A DNA stretch of 64,000 bases from assembly GCA_963786495.1 (NCBI GenBank), contig CAWAZL010000002.1:1054001-1118000 (forward strand), read 5' to 3'. This stretch comes from JALZKA01 sp963786495. GTDB taxonomy: Bacteria > Actinomycetota > Thermoleophilia > Solirubrobacterales > 70-9. The position numbers were made by a program, and so were the translations under genes. The notes beneath the pieces were generated by a model that made no database searches, was not told the DNA's origin, and saw only the letters and a list, made by a program, of their open reading frames with translations. This document shows positions 23,748 through 33,140 of this stretch, one piece after another (positions within the stretch are counted from its first letter, which is position 1; each line of letters starts with the position of its first letter).

Positions 23748-24668
23748 ATGGTCTCGGTCAAGCCAACATTCCAGGAACGCAAGCCGCTCGCGGCGCTCAA
23801 GGGTGTCATCGGCGCCTACGGGCGCCTGAAGGTCTCCGACCACGCCGCGGCGCTGACGTACTTCTCGATCCTTGCGGTCTTCCCGGCGATGATCGTGTTC
23901 GTTTCCCTGCTCGGGATCTTCGGCGATCAGGACACGATCGACTCGCTGCTCGGCATCATCGAAGACCTCGCTCCGGGCGACGCTGCCACGACATTCGAGG
24001 GCGCCATCGAGGGCGCCGTCAACTCGAGCAAGGCCGGGCTGGCGTTCGTCATCGGCGTCGCGCTCGCCCTTTACAGCGCCTCGGGCTACATCGGCGCCTT
24101 CAGCCGCGCGACCAACGACATCTACGAAGTGCGCGAGACGAGGCCGTTCTGGAAAACCCTTCCGCGCCAGGTGGCGTTGACAGCGATCCTGATGACCGGG
24201 CTCGCGGCCACGCTCCTCGCGCTCATCCTCACGGGTCCGCTGGCCGATGCGATCGGTGAGGAGATCGGCATCGGCAACACCGCCCTGGACATCTTCTCGA
24301 TCGTCAAGTGGCCGGCGCTCGCGACGGTGGTCTCGATCCTGTTCGCGGTCCTCCTTCACGAAGGGCCGAACGTCGACCGGCCATACCGCGAGCTCTGGCC
24401 AGGCGCATTCCTCGCCATGCTGTTGTGGCTCCTGGCGTCGAGCGCCTTCGCCCTCTACGTCGCCAACTTCGGCTCGTATGCGAGCACCTACGGCTCGATC
24501 GCCGGCGTGATCATCTTCCTGGTCTGGATGTGGATCTCGAACCTGGCGCTCCTCGTCGGGGCGACCTTCAACGTCGAGCTTTCCCGCAGCGGCACGCTCA
24601 TCAGCGAGGCCGAGTCCATGGCGGGCGACGAGCCCGCCAAGCGCCCTCCTGGCGCGACGGCGATGTAG
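23748..24668 (+). CDS. YihY/virulence factor BrkB family membrane protein
   Basis: A 306-residue inner-membrane protein with six predicted helices (for example YFSILAVFPAMIVFVSLLGIFG, AGLAFVIGVALALYSASGY, LTAILMTGLAATLLALILTGPL, IAGVIIFLVWMWISNLALLVGA). The family signature regions DHAAALTYFSILAVFPA and WPGAFLAMLLWL are present. The family was once called RNase BN but is now regarded as a membrane protein of unknown function. ATG 23748 fits the family's N-terminus. Confidence 0.92.
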   Translation: MVSVKPTFQERKPLAALKGVIGAYGRLKVSDHAAALTYFSILAVFPAMIVFVSLLGIFGDQDTIDSLLGIIEDLAPGDAATTFEGAIEGAVNSSKAGLAFVIGVALALYSASGYIGAFSRATNDIYEVRETRPFWKTLPRQVALTAILMTGLAATLLALILTGPLADAIGEEIGIGNTALDIFSIVKWPALATVVSILFAVLLHEGPNVDRPYRELWPGAFLAMLLWLLASSAFALYVANFGSYASTYGSIAGVIIFLVWMWISNLALLVGATFNVELSRSGTLISEAESMAGDEPAKRPPGATAM

Positions 24669-24672
24669 CTGT

Positions 24673-25611
24673 CTAGCCCCCCAACGCCTCGGCGATCGCG
24701 CCTACGTGGCGCTGGTCGGTGCCGCAGCAGCCGCCGACCACGTTCAGGTTCGGCAGGACTTCGCGAAGGCCCGCGTAGCGGGTACTCAGGTCCGTTGGGT
24801 CGCCCGCATCGAGCTCGGTCGCCTCGTCCAGCTCGGCGTGGCTCTTTGCCGAGGCGTTCGCGCGCAGGCTCCTGATTCGCTCACGCCAATCGCCCGCTGC
24901 GGCGAGAACCTCGTCGAAATGCGTCGGGTGGGCGCAGTTGATGCCGAAGTAGGCCGGCCCGTCATCCGTTGCGTCCACCACCGCCGCGATCGCATCGCCC
25001 AGCGATTCCTCGCTCGGCAAACGGCCGTCGGTCTCAACGGTGAAATGGATGGCTGAAGGCATGCCGGCGTCCGCCGCCGCGCGGGCTACTCCGATCGCTT
25101 CGTCCGAGTAGGTCATCGTCACCGCCGTGACCATGTCTGCCGCGGTCTCGGCAAAGGTGCCGATCTGCGTCGAGTGGTAGTTCTCGGCCTCCTCGGCGCT
25201 GAGCATCGACTCCGGGCTGTAGCCGTCGCCTTCCGGTCCGATGCAGCCGCTGATCACCACCGCAGCGTCGGACGACGAATGGCTCTTACGGATCTCCTCC
25301 ATCAGCGCGATTGCCTTGCGGTTGAGGCCGTCGAGCTCCTCCTCCGAGTAGCCGAGCTCGCCGGCCCAGTTCGGGCTCGCGCGCCAGGTCGGGCTCTCGA
25401 GGATGAAGCCGGTGCCGCGCTGGGCGGCGATCTCCGCGTAGGGCTCGAAGTAGCGCCGGAGCACCTCCGTTCCTTCGTCGTCTTTCAGGAGATCGAACGC
25501 CGCGAAGAGCGGTAGGTCGAGCCCCTCGTGGAAGATCAGGGTGGTCTCGATCCCGCCGTCGGTGACGAACAGACCTCCGTCCAACTGGGGCAGGTGGTTG
25601 CGGTAGCTCAT
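24673..25611 (-). CDS. Homocysteine S-methyltransferase family protein
   Basis: About 312 residues from ATG 25611, which has AAGGGA upstream; an in-frame GTG at 25644 is less likely. The zinc-thiolate residues are present: Cys in FGINCAHP and the CysCys pair in VVGGCCGTDQRH. The N-terminus has VTDGGIETTLIFHEG. Known enzymes move a methyl group from S-methylmethionine or betaine-like donors to homocysteine or other thiols. The donor here is unknown. It follows the alpha/beta hydrolase closely and is probably co-transcribed. Confidence 0.88.
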   Translation of the reverse strand: MSYRNHLPQLDGGLFVTDGGIETTLIFHEGLDLPLFAAFDLLKDDEGTEVLRRYFEPYAEIAAQRGTGFILESPTWRASPNWAGELGYSEEELDGLNRKAIALMEEIRKSHSSSDAAVVISGCIGPEGDGYSPESMLSAEEAENYHSTQIGTFAETAADMVTAVTMTYSDEAIGVARAAADAGMPSAIHFTVETDGRLPSEESLGDAIAAVVDATDDGPAYFGINCAHPTHFDEVLAAAGDWRERIRSLRANASAKSHAELDEATELDAGDPTDLSTRYAGLREVLPNLNVVGGCCGTDQRHVGAIAEALGG

Positions 25612-25640
25612 GACAATGTCCCTTCTTGAGGTGGCGACGG

Positions 25641-26471
25641 TCAAGCCGCCGCGGTTGCGGTTTCGTTCTGGCGCGAGATGAACTCGCCGACCACGGAGAG
25701 GTAATCCTCTGGGTGTGTGAGGTGAGGTGAGTGTCCGGCGCCCTGGTAGGTGTGTCGCATCGAGCCAGGGATGGCCTCGCCGAGGCTCGCCGTGATCGGT
25801 CTGAACCAGGGAGGGCTCGCATCGCCGTCGGTGATCAGCGCCGGGCAGCTGATCTTCGCCAGGTCTGCGAGGTCAATGGCAGACCACGCCGGATCCTGTT
25901 GCTCGGCGAGAAATGAGGCTGCGCCATCGATCATGACCTCGCGAATGGGAGGAGGAAGCATCTCCCACGCCCCCGGCCCGAGCGCGACCTCCTCAACGAA
26001 CTTGCAGGCAGCACCTTCGGCGTCGCGTTGCTCTACGAGAGCAGCAACCTCCTGAAGCGACACACGAACGGCCTCGAGCTGGGCCCGGAAATTCGGGTCA
26101 TCGGCCGCGATTGAGATCAGAGGAGGCTCGTGCACGATGAGCCTCGACACCAGTTCGGGCCGGCGGGAGGCGAGGCCGATTGCGATCGAGCCGCCGAACG
26201 AGGTGCCGACGACCGTGGCTTCTCCGCCCAAGCCCTCGATCAGCGCGCCGAGGTCATCCTCTTGGTCACGCCGGGTGCCAACGACACCTCTTTCGCTTAG
26301 GCCATGACCACGACGGTCGTACGCGATCGTTCGAAACGACTCGGCCAGGGTGGGTGTGACGGCGAAGAAGTTGTTCCGGTCCGACCAGCCGCCGTGAACG
26401 AGGACGACGGTCTCGCCGTTCCCGGACTCGCCGTAGCTGAGCTCGATTCCGTTTACTTTTGTGTGCGGCAT
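25641..26471 (-). CDS. Alpha/beta hydrolase
   Basis: A 276-residue hydrolase. The oxyanion region is LVHGGWSDRNNF, followed by YDRRGHGLSERG. The nucleophile elbow is GTSFGGS (Ser at about residue 93), an acid lies in ITDGDASPPW, and the catalytic His is in GAGHSPHLTHPED. A strong Shine-Dalgarno (GAAGGAGAT) precedes ATG 26471. Substrate unknown; esterase, epoxide hydrolase or haloperoxidase-like members share this form. Confidence 0.9.
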   Translation of the reverse strand: MPHTKVNGIELSYGESGNGETVVLVHGGWSDRNNFFAVTPTLAESFRTIAYDRRGHGLSERGVVGTRRDQEDDLGALIEGLGGEATVVGTSFGGSIAIGLASRRPELVSRLIVHEPPLISIAADDPNFRAQLEAVRVSLQEVAALVEQRDAEGAACKFVEEVALGPGAWEMLPPPIREVMIDGAASFLAEQQDPAWSAIDLADLAKISCPALITDGDASPPWFRPITASLGEAIPGSMRHTYQGAGHSPHLTHPEDYLSVVGEFISRQNETATAAA

Positions 26472-26548
26472 TTTCGCATCTCCTTCAAGGGGTTAGTTCT
26501 TGAGAAGAGCGTCGTCCATGGCGGCGGCCCTCGCATCGGTAGGTCTAC

Positions 26549-28099
26549 CTATCTTTCGATGAGGTCATGCTCGTGCGCGAAGAACGCGAGTCCGACGCGG
26601 CTCGCCACTCCCACCTTCGAGTAGATGTTCTGCACGTGGTGCTCTGCCGTCCGGCGGGAGATCACGAGTTGCTCCGCTATTTGGGGGTTCGAGTATCCGG
26701 CGGCGACCAGTCGCGCCACCTCGACCTCGCGCTCCGAGAGGCCGCCTGGGCGCAGGTTCGCTCGCTTCTTTGGCCGGGCTCCTCCCGCTGCATCGATCAC
26801 GGCTGTCGCCGCATCGCGGTCCATCCGCCCGGCGCGGACCTCGCGCTGGAGCTCCACCGCGGCCTCGTCATCTGAGCGGGCAGGGCGATGTGGCCTGGGC
26901 TGGGTCATGGCGTGGAACGCGTCGGCCGCGGCAAGGACCCGGGTCGCGGGCGGAACGTCCTTAGCGACGCATCCGCGGTAATAGCCACTGCCGTCGAGCC
27001 GCTCGTGGTGCATGCCCGCGACCCGCGCCATCGGTGCAAGCGCTTCGGACTGGGCCAGGATGCGTTCCGAGTAATAGGAGTGAGTCCGCGCCTGCTCCCA
27101 CTCGGCCCGGGTCAGCGATCCGGGCTTTTCCCAGATCGCGTTCGAGACGGCAACTTTGCCCAAGTCGGCCAGAAGCGCAGAGATCTCGAGCCTGGACGAC
27201 GTCTGGGCATCGAGTTTGAGCGTTCTCGCTGCGGCGCCAGCCAGCCTTGCGACCCCACCGGAGTGGCCATGGGTCCAAGGCATCTTCATGTCGGCCAGAT
27301 CGCCGAACGCTCGCGCCAACCTCACCAAGTCGGTGACGTCGGTTTCGGCGACGGGCTCGGGCTCCACCTCCAGGATGCGCTCGCGAGGATCGCCCACTTG
27401 CGTCTCGGTCAGAATGTCGCCCGCGTTGGCGACGAATGTCTCCACGATTGCGGGATCTAGGACCGCGCCCGACCGCGCCCTAAGGGCCTTCACCGCGGCG
27501 TCCTCCCCGCCAATGTGCTCAAAGCGTGCCGCGTCCGCGGCGGCCCGGGCCACCCTGGCTGCCAGGGCGATCTCATCGCCCTCGAGCCCCTTGGGCGGCC
27601 CCTGTCCGTTCCACCACTCCACGGCCTCCTTCAGAGATCGCTCGGCTCCCTTCCCAAGCCCTACCCGCCTGGCGGTCGCGCTTGCGATCTCGCAGCTTCC
27701 GGTGTCGAAGTTGCGGCCGAACTCGCCCTGGTCTGTGGCCGCGAAGTGCTCGATCTGGGCGCGTACCGCGGGACTCTCCACTTGCATCGCGATGGGCATC
27801 AGATTTTCGGCAATGTCCACCGGATCGGCGACGTTGGTGCTGGCCACTGCCGTGAGTACCGGGCGCTCGTCACCGAAGATTGAGGCCGTCTCGTGGGACA
27901 GCGCGCTGCAGCCTACGTGCATGAGGAGCGACGTGTAGTAGGCGTCCGCGACCTCCTCCTCCGGCATCCCAAGGCGTCGCGCGAGGGCCGTGGAGATCAG
28001 GCACGAACGCATCGCCTCCTCCGGGGGCAGCCCAAAGCCGAGGTCGCAGGCGATCGAGAGCCCGCCAAGGAGGTCGGCGAGTCGCAGGGTGGCGGTCAC
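26549..28099 (-). CDS. HD-GYP-like regulator with C-terminal LuxR HTH, catalytic residues missing
   Basis: A 516-residue cytosolic protein. Residues 1-110 resemble an HD half-domain (SLLMHVGCSALSHE in place of HDIG). Residues 270-405 form an HD-GYP-like domain, but the HDxGK motif reads ADLGK, HHERLDGSGYP reads HHERLDGSGYY, and the later part reads FHAMTQPRPHR. The C-terminal 65 residues are a LuxR/NarL HTH (LSEREVEVARLVAAGYSNPQIAEQL to YSKVGVASRVGLA). HD-GYP enzymes degrade c-di-GMP. Here loss of the metal-binding His suggests a c-di-GMP or metabolite sensor, or a protein without catalysis, controlling transcription. Confidence 0.85.
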   Translation of the reverse strand: MTATLRLADLLGGLSIACDLGFGLPPEEAMRSCLISTALARRLGMPEEEVADAYYTSLLMHVGCSALSHETASIFGDERPVLTAVASTNVADPVDIAENLMPIAMQVESPAVRAQIEHFAATDQGEFGRNFDTGSCEIASATARRVGLGKGAERSLKEAVEWWNGQGPPKGLEGDEIALAARVARAAADAARFEHIGGEDAAVKALRARSGAVLDPAIVETFVANAGDILTETQVGDPRERILEVEPEPVAETDVTDLVRLARAFGDLADMKMPWTHGHSGGVARLAGAAARTLKLDAQTSSRLEISALLADLGKVAVSNAIWEKPGSLTRAEWEQARTHSYYSERILAQSEALAPMARVAGMHHERLDGSGYYRGCVAKDVPPATRVLAAADAFHAMTQPRPHRPARSDDEAAVELQREVRAGRMDRDAATAVIDAAGGARPKKRANLRPGGLSEREVEVARLVAAGYSNPQIAEQLVISRRTAEHHVQNIYSKVGVASRVGLAFFAHEHDLIER

Positions 28100-28248
28100 C
28101 TGCGGATTGTCGCCCTTTCGCCGCGAGGGCGTTTCCCGAACGCTTCTTGCACAAGGTGCGCCGAGCTAGCAACAAGTCAGGTTCAAGGGTCACACGACGA
28201 CTCCCAAGGTGAAATGTGCGTCCGATTCCGTCATTACCTTGGCCCCAG

Positions 28249-29268
28249 ATGAACCCTCGACTTGCAGTTCAGCCCACTCTCGGCTCGCCTGAGCCCGAAC
28301 ACGCGGCGCGCGTGTTCCTCTCCGACCTTGCCGACGGCGACGCGGTCGCTACTGCGTTCGCCGTCAGGGAGCGCAGTCGACTCACCCGCCGGAACGGGGA
28401 CGACTTCGTAAAGCTCATCCTCGGCGACCGCACCGGCACGGTCGAAGGCGTCGCCTGGGATGCGGTCGACGAGTGCTTCGAGCGCTCGGCGCCCGGCGGC
28501 ATCGTCTTTGTCGAGGGCCGCTTTTCGGTCCATGAGCGCTACGGGCCGAAGATCACGATCGAGGCCATTCGCGCGGCGACCGCGGGCGAGTACGCCGAAG
28601 GCGACCTGGTCGAGAGCTCGCCGGTGCCTGCCGAGCTCCTCGAGACCGACTTGCGCGACCTCCTCGCGACCATCCGCGATCCTCAGCTCGCGCAGCTCCT
28701 CGATCGTTTCTTCGGCGCCGAAACCGAGAACTGGGAGCGCTTCCGCGTCGCGCCGGCGGCGAAGTTCTACCACCAGGCCTACACCCACGGTCTGTTGGAG
28801 CATGCGCTCTCGGTAGCCCAAGCGGTCAGCGCCGCGGCGGCGGCATTCCCTGGCATCGACCGCGACCTCGCGGTCACCGGGGCGCTCCTCCACGACATCG
28901 GCAAGACCCAGGCCTACAACGACGATCCCCTCGCGATCGACCTGACCGACGCGGGGCGCCTGCTCGGTGAGATTCCGATCGGCTACTACCTGGTGCGCCG
29001 CCAGATCGAGTCGATCGATGGCTTTGATCCCGAGCTGGCCAAGGCCGTCCTCCACATCATCCTCGCCCACCACGGCACCCACGAGATGGGCTCGCCCGTC
29101 GTGCCTGCCACTCGTGAGGCGACGCTCGTCCACATGATGGACAACCTGGGCGGCAGGCTCGGCAGCTTCGACCGGATCGAGCGCGAGCTGGCCGAGGGTC
29201 AGAGCTGGTCGAAGTTCGACCGCGGGCTCGACTCGGCGGCGTACTTCCCCGCCCGCCGCGCGGCCTAG
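28249..29268 (+). CDS. YhaM-like 3'-5' exoribonuclease (OB-fold + HD)
   Basis: A 339-residue protein from ATG 28249. It has an N-terminal OB-fold (FVKLILGDRTGTVEGVAWDA to PKITIEAIR) and an HD phosphohydrolase domain with HGLLEHALSV, ALLHDIGKTQAYND and ILAHHGTHEMGSP. This matches the YhaM family of 3'-5' exonucleases. A paralogue lies at 61676-62581. An upstream in-frame ATG at 28216 would add 11 residues of poor match. Confidence 0.85.
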   Translation: MNPRLAVQPTLGSPEPEHAARVFLSDLADGDAVATAFAVRERSRLTRRNGDDFVKLILGDRTGTVEGVAWDAVDECFERSAPGGIVFVEGRFSVHERYGPKITIEAIRAATAGEYAEGDLVESSPVPAELLETDLRDLLATIRDPQLAQLLDRFFGAETENWERFRVAPAAKFYHQAYTHGLLEHALSVAQAVSAAAAAFPGIDRDLAVTGALLHDIGKTQAYNDDPLAIDLTDAGRLLGEIPIGYYLVRRQIESIDGFDPELAKAVLHIILAHHGTHEMGSPVVPATREATLVHMMDNLGGRLGSFDRIERELAEGQSWSKFDRGLDSAAYFPARRAA

Positions 29269-29272
29269 CCGG

Positions 29273-29584
29273 CTAAGGGCTGTACTTCTCGGCGCAGCGC
29301 TGGAGCTTGTCCGTGTCCTGATCCGCGTCGGCGACGCAGACAAGAAGTTTGTTCGCGACCTTCTGGTTCTGGGGCTTCTCGATCGTCACGCCCGCGTCCT
29401 GCGCTTCGTCGAATGCGTCATCGAAGGAGTCGAAACTGCCCGAGATCGAGTCGTTCACGCTGTCCGTGATGTCCTTCGTGGTGTCGAGCGCGGGCTTCAC
29501 GAAGAAGAGGTAGACGGCACCAAGGATCACAACGGTCGTGACGATCTTGATGATCGGGTTGATGACAGTGCTGGCGCCGAGCAT
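29273..29584 (-). CDS. Small membrane-anchored protein, paralogue A (103 aa)
   Basis: It opens with TVINPIIKIVTTVVILGAVYLFFVKPALDTT, where one helix (about 12-30) anchors an acidic exterior or cytoplasmic tail with two Cys near the end (LLVCVADADQDTDKLQRCAE). It is homologous to the next gene over the helix and over the Cys motif. The family is unknown to me. It ends 4 nt after the YhaM-like gene, tail to tail. Confidence 0.7.
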   Translation of the reverse strand: MLGASTVINPIIKIVTTVVILGAVYLFFVKPALDTTKDITDSVNDSISGSFDSFDDAFDEAQDAGVTIEKPQNQKVANKLLVCVADADQDTDKLQRCAEKYSP

Positions 29585-29642
29585 GCTTTTCTTCCCCTCG
29601 TTCGAATCCCCTGAGCGTCTGCGCGCAGCCTAGATGATCGAG

Positions 29643-30152
29643 CTATCCGAAAAGAAGCCGGTCGGCCAGATCACGGCATCGCTGCAGCTCGCGCACGTTG
29701 AACTCGGCATTTTCGACGCATTGCTCGACCTGCGCGGCGGCGGTGGCGCTGCCCTGGGCGCTCAAGCTGTCCGCGTACGACAGTGAGAAGTTGCGGGGCG
29801 ACTGCCCTTCCGTGATGAGCATGTGCCCGAACTCATCGCACTTCTCCATCGCCTTCGCGTCCTTGTCGGCCTCGCGAACGCAGTTGGTGACCTCGCGAGC
29901 CGCCTCCGGCCACTGCGTGCGAAGGCTCGACGCGAACGACTCGGCCCTGTCCTTGGCGAAGTTGAGGTCGAAGTCTTCGCTCGCCTTGTCGGCATCGTCC
30001 AAGCCCTGGCGGACCTGTGCGCCGACGTTGCCGGAGATCTCCTCAGTCGTGTCGAGGATTGGCTTCACGAAAAAGAGGTAGACCGCGCCCAAGATCGCCA
30101 CCGTGGTGACGATCTTCAAGATCGGGTTGATGATGGTTCCTGCGCCGATCAA
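29643..30152 (-). CDS. Small membrane-anchored protein, paralogue B (169 aa)
   Basis: The N-terminus (TIINPILKIVTTVAILGAVY) is almost the same as paralogue A. The longer acidic tail has two Cys-containing helical units (VTNCVREADKDAKAMEKCDE and QVEQCVENAEFNVRELQRC). A tandem duplication with tail expansion is the simplest history. Function unknown. Confidence 0.72.
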   Translation of the reverse strand: MIGAGTIINPILKIVTTVAILGAVYLFFVKPILDTTEEISGNVGAQVRQGLDDADKASEDFDLNFAKDRAESFASSLRTQWPEAAREVTNCVREADKDAKAMEKCDEFGHMLITEGQSPRNFSLSYADSLSAQGSATAAAQVEQCVENAEFNVRELQRCRDLADRLLFG

Positions 30153-30265
30153 TGCTCCCCCTTCACTCGGGCGGCACTCTATCGCCTAAGGCGTGACGCA
30201 AAGTGGGTGAAAATCGGCACTGCCTGCCCGGATCGGATGCGGTTTCCCGCAATATCCTGCCTGGG

Positions 30266-32329
30266 ATGGCCAAGGACACTGAAAAGCTGATCCGCCAGCT
30301 CTCGCTGATCTCGTTCCTCATGGCCAACAGGCGCCCCGTCTCCGCGCTCGAGATCAAGCGCGAGGTCGAGGGATACAGCTCGATGAACGAGGATGCGTTC
30401 GCCCGGCGCTTCTATGCGGACCGGGCCGAGCTCGAGAGCCTCGGCATCTCGCTCCAGGTCGAAAAGCCGGCCGAGGGGTTCTTCGAGGCCGAGCTCTACG
30501 CGCTTCCGCCGGAGAATTACTACCTCAACCCGATCGAGTTCACCGATGGCGAGCTGGCGGCACTTCGCACCGCTCTCAGCCTCCTCGACGGCGAGTTCGC
30601 TTACGCCGAACCCCTGCGCCTCGCGCTTCAGCAGGTCTCCTGGGGCCGGCCGAGCCCGCTCAACGAGGGCGAGGACGTGCCGATTGACGTTCGCCTCTCC
30701 ACATCGGGCGGCGGCAAGGAGCTATCGCAGCGCTTGGCCAAAATCGAGACCGCCATCTCGCGCCGCAAGCGGATCGAGTTTTCGTATTACACGATGCAGC
30801 GCGACGAGGTCTCCGACCGGAAGGTGGACCCGTACCACCTGGTCTTCCGCGACAGCCAGTTCTATTTGATCGGCTACTCGCACGAGCGCGACGCCGTTCG
30901 CATCTTCCGCCTCAGTCGGATCAAGGGGAAGGTGTCCTACGCCTCAAAGGCCGAGCACGACTTCTCGCCGCCCGAGAACTTCGACCGCCGCGACTACGCC
31001 TCTCGCGCCGAGTGGCAGATGGGCGAGATTGTGGGCACTGCCCAGGTCTTCGTCCGCGAGCGGATCGCCTGGCTGGTCGAGCGCGACTTCGGGAAGTACG
31101 GCTCGCTTCGCAAGGTCGAGAAGGCCGACGGAGTCAAGGGCCGCGGGATGGTCTACGAGACCGAATACGCGTCGATTCGCCAGCTCATCTCGTGGGTCCT
31201 CTCATGGCGCGAGAACGCACAGCTGATCGCGCCATCCGACGCGGCCACGGCCGGCGCTGAGCGCATGGGGATCCTGCGCGAGCGCCACAAGGGCCAGTTC
31301 GAGGTCGCGTCAATCGTCGCCCGCCCGGTGCTCGAGGCGGACGGCCGCCCCTCGCGATCGGGCGGCTCCCGAAGCCGTGGCGAGGCAGTCATCCGCCCAG
31401 AGCGCTTCGCGCGCCTGGTGACGCTTGCCGGCCTCATGATCGGCGCGGCCCGCGAAGGCACGACCCTCTCCGTTGCCCACTGCCTCCGCGAGCTCAACAT
31501 GGACATGAACGAGCTCCGCGAGGACATCGACGTCCTGAACGTCGTCAACTTCGGCGGCGGCACCTACGTCCTCTACGCGGAGATCGTTGGCGACCAGATC
31601 GAGGTCGACCCCGATACGTACGGCGACAACTTCGACCGCCCGGCGCGCCTCCTGCCGCTCGAGGCGAAGGCGCTCGTTGCCGCGATCGACCTATTCGGCG
31701 ATCACCTCCCCCAGGCGGGCCTCGCCACCGCGCGCGGCAAGATCGTCGAGGCGCTCGGCCACGACCCCTCCGAGGAGGGCCTCGAGATCGCGCCCGGCCG
31801 CGACGACTCCCACGTGGTCAGGACCGTCAACCAGGCGATCCACCTCAACAAGATCCTCGAACTCCACTACTACAAGGAGAACGAGGACACCTTCGACAAG
31901 CGCCGCGTCGAGCCGTACCAGCTCGTAAACGGCCCGGAGGGCTGGTACCTCGGTTGCTACGACCTCGGACGCAACGACACTCGCCACTTCCGGCTCGACC
32001 GGATGAAGGAAGCGAACATGACCGACGAGGAGTTTGAGGCTCGCGAGGGCATCGACGAGCGGCTGGCGGACCAGGAGTGGCTGGCCCACGGCGAGGTGTC
32101 CAGTGCCGGAGTCGCCCGCGTCTGGGTCGCGCCCGAGCGCGCGCGCTGGCTTCGCGAGGAGCGCACGGTCGTCGAGGAGCTTGCGGACGACGCCGTCGTG
32201 GTCGAGGTTCCCTACGGCTCCAAGGAGTGGCTCGTCCGCGAGATCCTGAAGGGCGCGGGCGACCTGGTCGTCCTCGAGCCCGACGACGCCCGCGAGGCCG
32301 TCTTCGCGGCGGTCAAAGAAGCCGCCTGA
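30266..32329 (+). CDS. WYL-domain regulator, PafB-PafC fusion-like
   Basis: A 687-residue protein from ATG 30266. It has two halves, each with an N-terminal winged helix and a WYL domain. Half 1 has KLIRQLSLISFLMANRRPVSALEI and a WYL core IEFSYYTMQRDEVSDRKVDPYHLVF. Half 2 has RLVTLAGLMIGAAREGTTLSVAHCL and the core LELHYYKENEDTFDKRRVEPYQLV. PafB and PafC are usually separate adjacent genes, or fused in some actinobacteria. They form the LexA-independent DNA-damage activator. No pafA or pup genes are nearby here. It leads a same-strand run down to the PPOX gene. Confidence 0.88.
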   Translation: MAKDTEKLIRQLSLISFLMANRRPVSALEIKREVEGYSSMNEDAFARRFYADRAELESLGISLQVEKPAEGFFEAELYALPPENYYLNPIEFTDGELAALRTALSLLDGEFAYAEPLRLALQQVSWGRPSPLNEGEDVPIDVRLSTSGGGKELSQRLAKIETAISRRKRIEFSYYTMQRDEVSDRKVDPYHLVFRDSQFYLIGYSHERDAVRIFRLSRIKGKVSYASKAEHDFSPPENFDRRDYASRAEWQMGEIVGTAQVFVRERIAWLVERDFGKYGSLRKVEKADGVKGRGMVYETEYASIRQLISWVLSWRENAQLIAPSDAATAGAERMGILRERHKGQFEVASIVARPVLEADGRPSRSGGSRSRGEAVIRPERFARLVTLAGLMIGAAREGTTLSVAHCLRELNMDMNELREDIDVLNVVNFGGGTYVLYAEIVGDQIEVDPDTYGDNFDRPARLLPLEAKALVAAIDLFGDHLPQAGLATARGKIVEALGHDPSEEGLEIAPGRDDSHVVRTVNQAIHLNKILELHYYKENEDTFDKRRVEPYQLVNGPEGWYLGCYDLGRNDTRHFRLDRMKEANMTDEEFEAREGIDERLADQEWLAHGEVSSAGVARVWVAPERARWLREERTVVEELADDAVVVEVPYGSKEWLVREILKGAGDLVVLEPDDAREAVFAAVKEAA

Positions 32330-32337
32330 GCTCACAC

Positions 32338-33123
32338 GTGGGGGCCGATGCTGTTCCTGGCGGTGCGGACTTCGCGCGCATCCGCGCCGGCAATCTCAGC
32401 CCGATGACCCTTTCGGGCACGAACACCTACGTCGTGAGCCGCGATCCCGCCTGGGTGATCGACCCGGGCCCCGACGACGCCGCTCACATCGACGCGGTAC
32501 GGGACGAAGGCGAGGCGCGTGGCGGCATCGCGGGCGTCCTTCTCACGCATTCACACGCGGACCACTCCGCGGGTGTCGAGCGGCTGGGGGCGCCTCTTCT
32601 GTGGGGCGCGGTCAGCGCAACCGACGAGACGAACTGGCAGCCCGACCCGGACCGCCGGCCGGCGAACGACGCGCCGCGACAGTTCGAGGTCGTCCCCACG
32701 CCGGGTCACGCGGCGGATCACGCAGCGTTCGTGTGGGGTGGCGTGTGCTTCTGCGGCGACACCATCCTGGGCGAGGGCTCAACCATCGTGCCTCCGGAGG
32801 CGTTCGGCGGCTCGCTCGCGGACTACCTCACCTCGCTCAGGCGCCTGCGCGAGCTCGACGCACCGCTGTTCGCGCCTGGCCACGGCGAGTGGATCACGGA
32901 CCCGCGGGCGAAGATCGACGAGTACATCGCGCACCGCGCCGCTCGCGAGCAAACGCTGCTCGTGGCGATCAACAGCGGCGAGCGCTCGCGCAAGGCGCTC
33001 CTCGACGACGCGTGGGCGGACGTTCCGGATGTGCTGCGGGGCGCGGCCGCGTTGGCGATGCAGGCACACCTCGAGAAGCTCGAGGCCGAGGGCTTGGTCG
33101 ATACGACCGCGCTCGAAAACTAG
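32338..33123 (+). CDS. MBL-fold metallo-hydrolase (LACTB2-like)
   Basis: A 261-residue protein from GTG 32338, 8 nt after the WYL stop. The metal site is LLTHSHADHSAG, with a further His in PTPGHAADHAAF and Asp in CFCGDTILGEGS; FAPGHGEW supplies the last His. A C-terminal winged-helix-like tail (GERSRKALLDDAWADVPDVL) resembles the LACTB2 group, some of which are endoribonucleases. Substrate unproven. Confidence 0.88.
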   Translation: MGADAVPGGADFARIRAGNLSPMTLSGTNTYVVSRDPAWVIDPGPDDAAHIDAVRDEGEARGGIAGVLLTHSHADHSAGVERLGAPLLWGAVSATDETNWQPDPDRRPANDAPRQFEVVPTPGHAADHAAFVWGGVCFCGDTILGEGSTIVPPEAFGGSLADYLTSLRRLRELDAPLFAPGHGEWITDPRAKIDEYIAHRAAREQTLLVAINSGERSRKALLDDAWADVPDVLRGAAALAMQAHLEKLEAEGLVDTTALEN

Positions 33124-33140
33124 ACCGTAGGGTTTGCACC

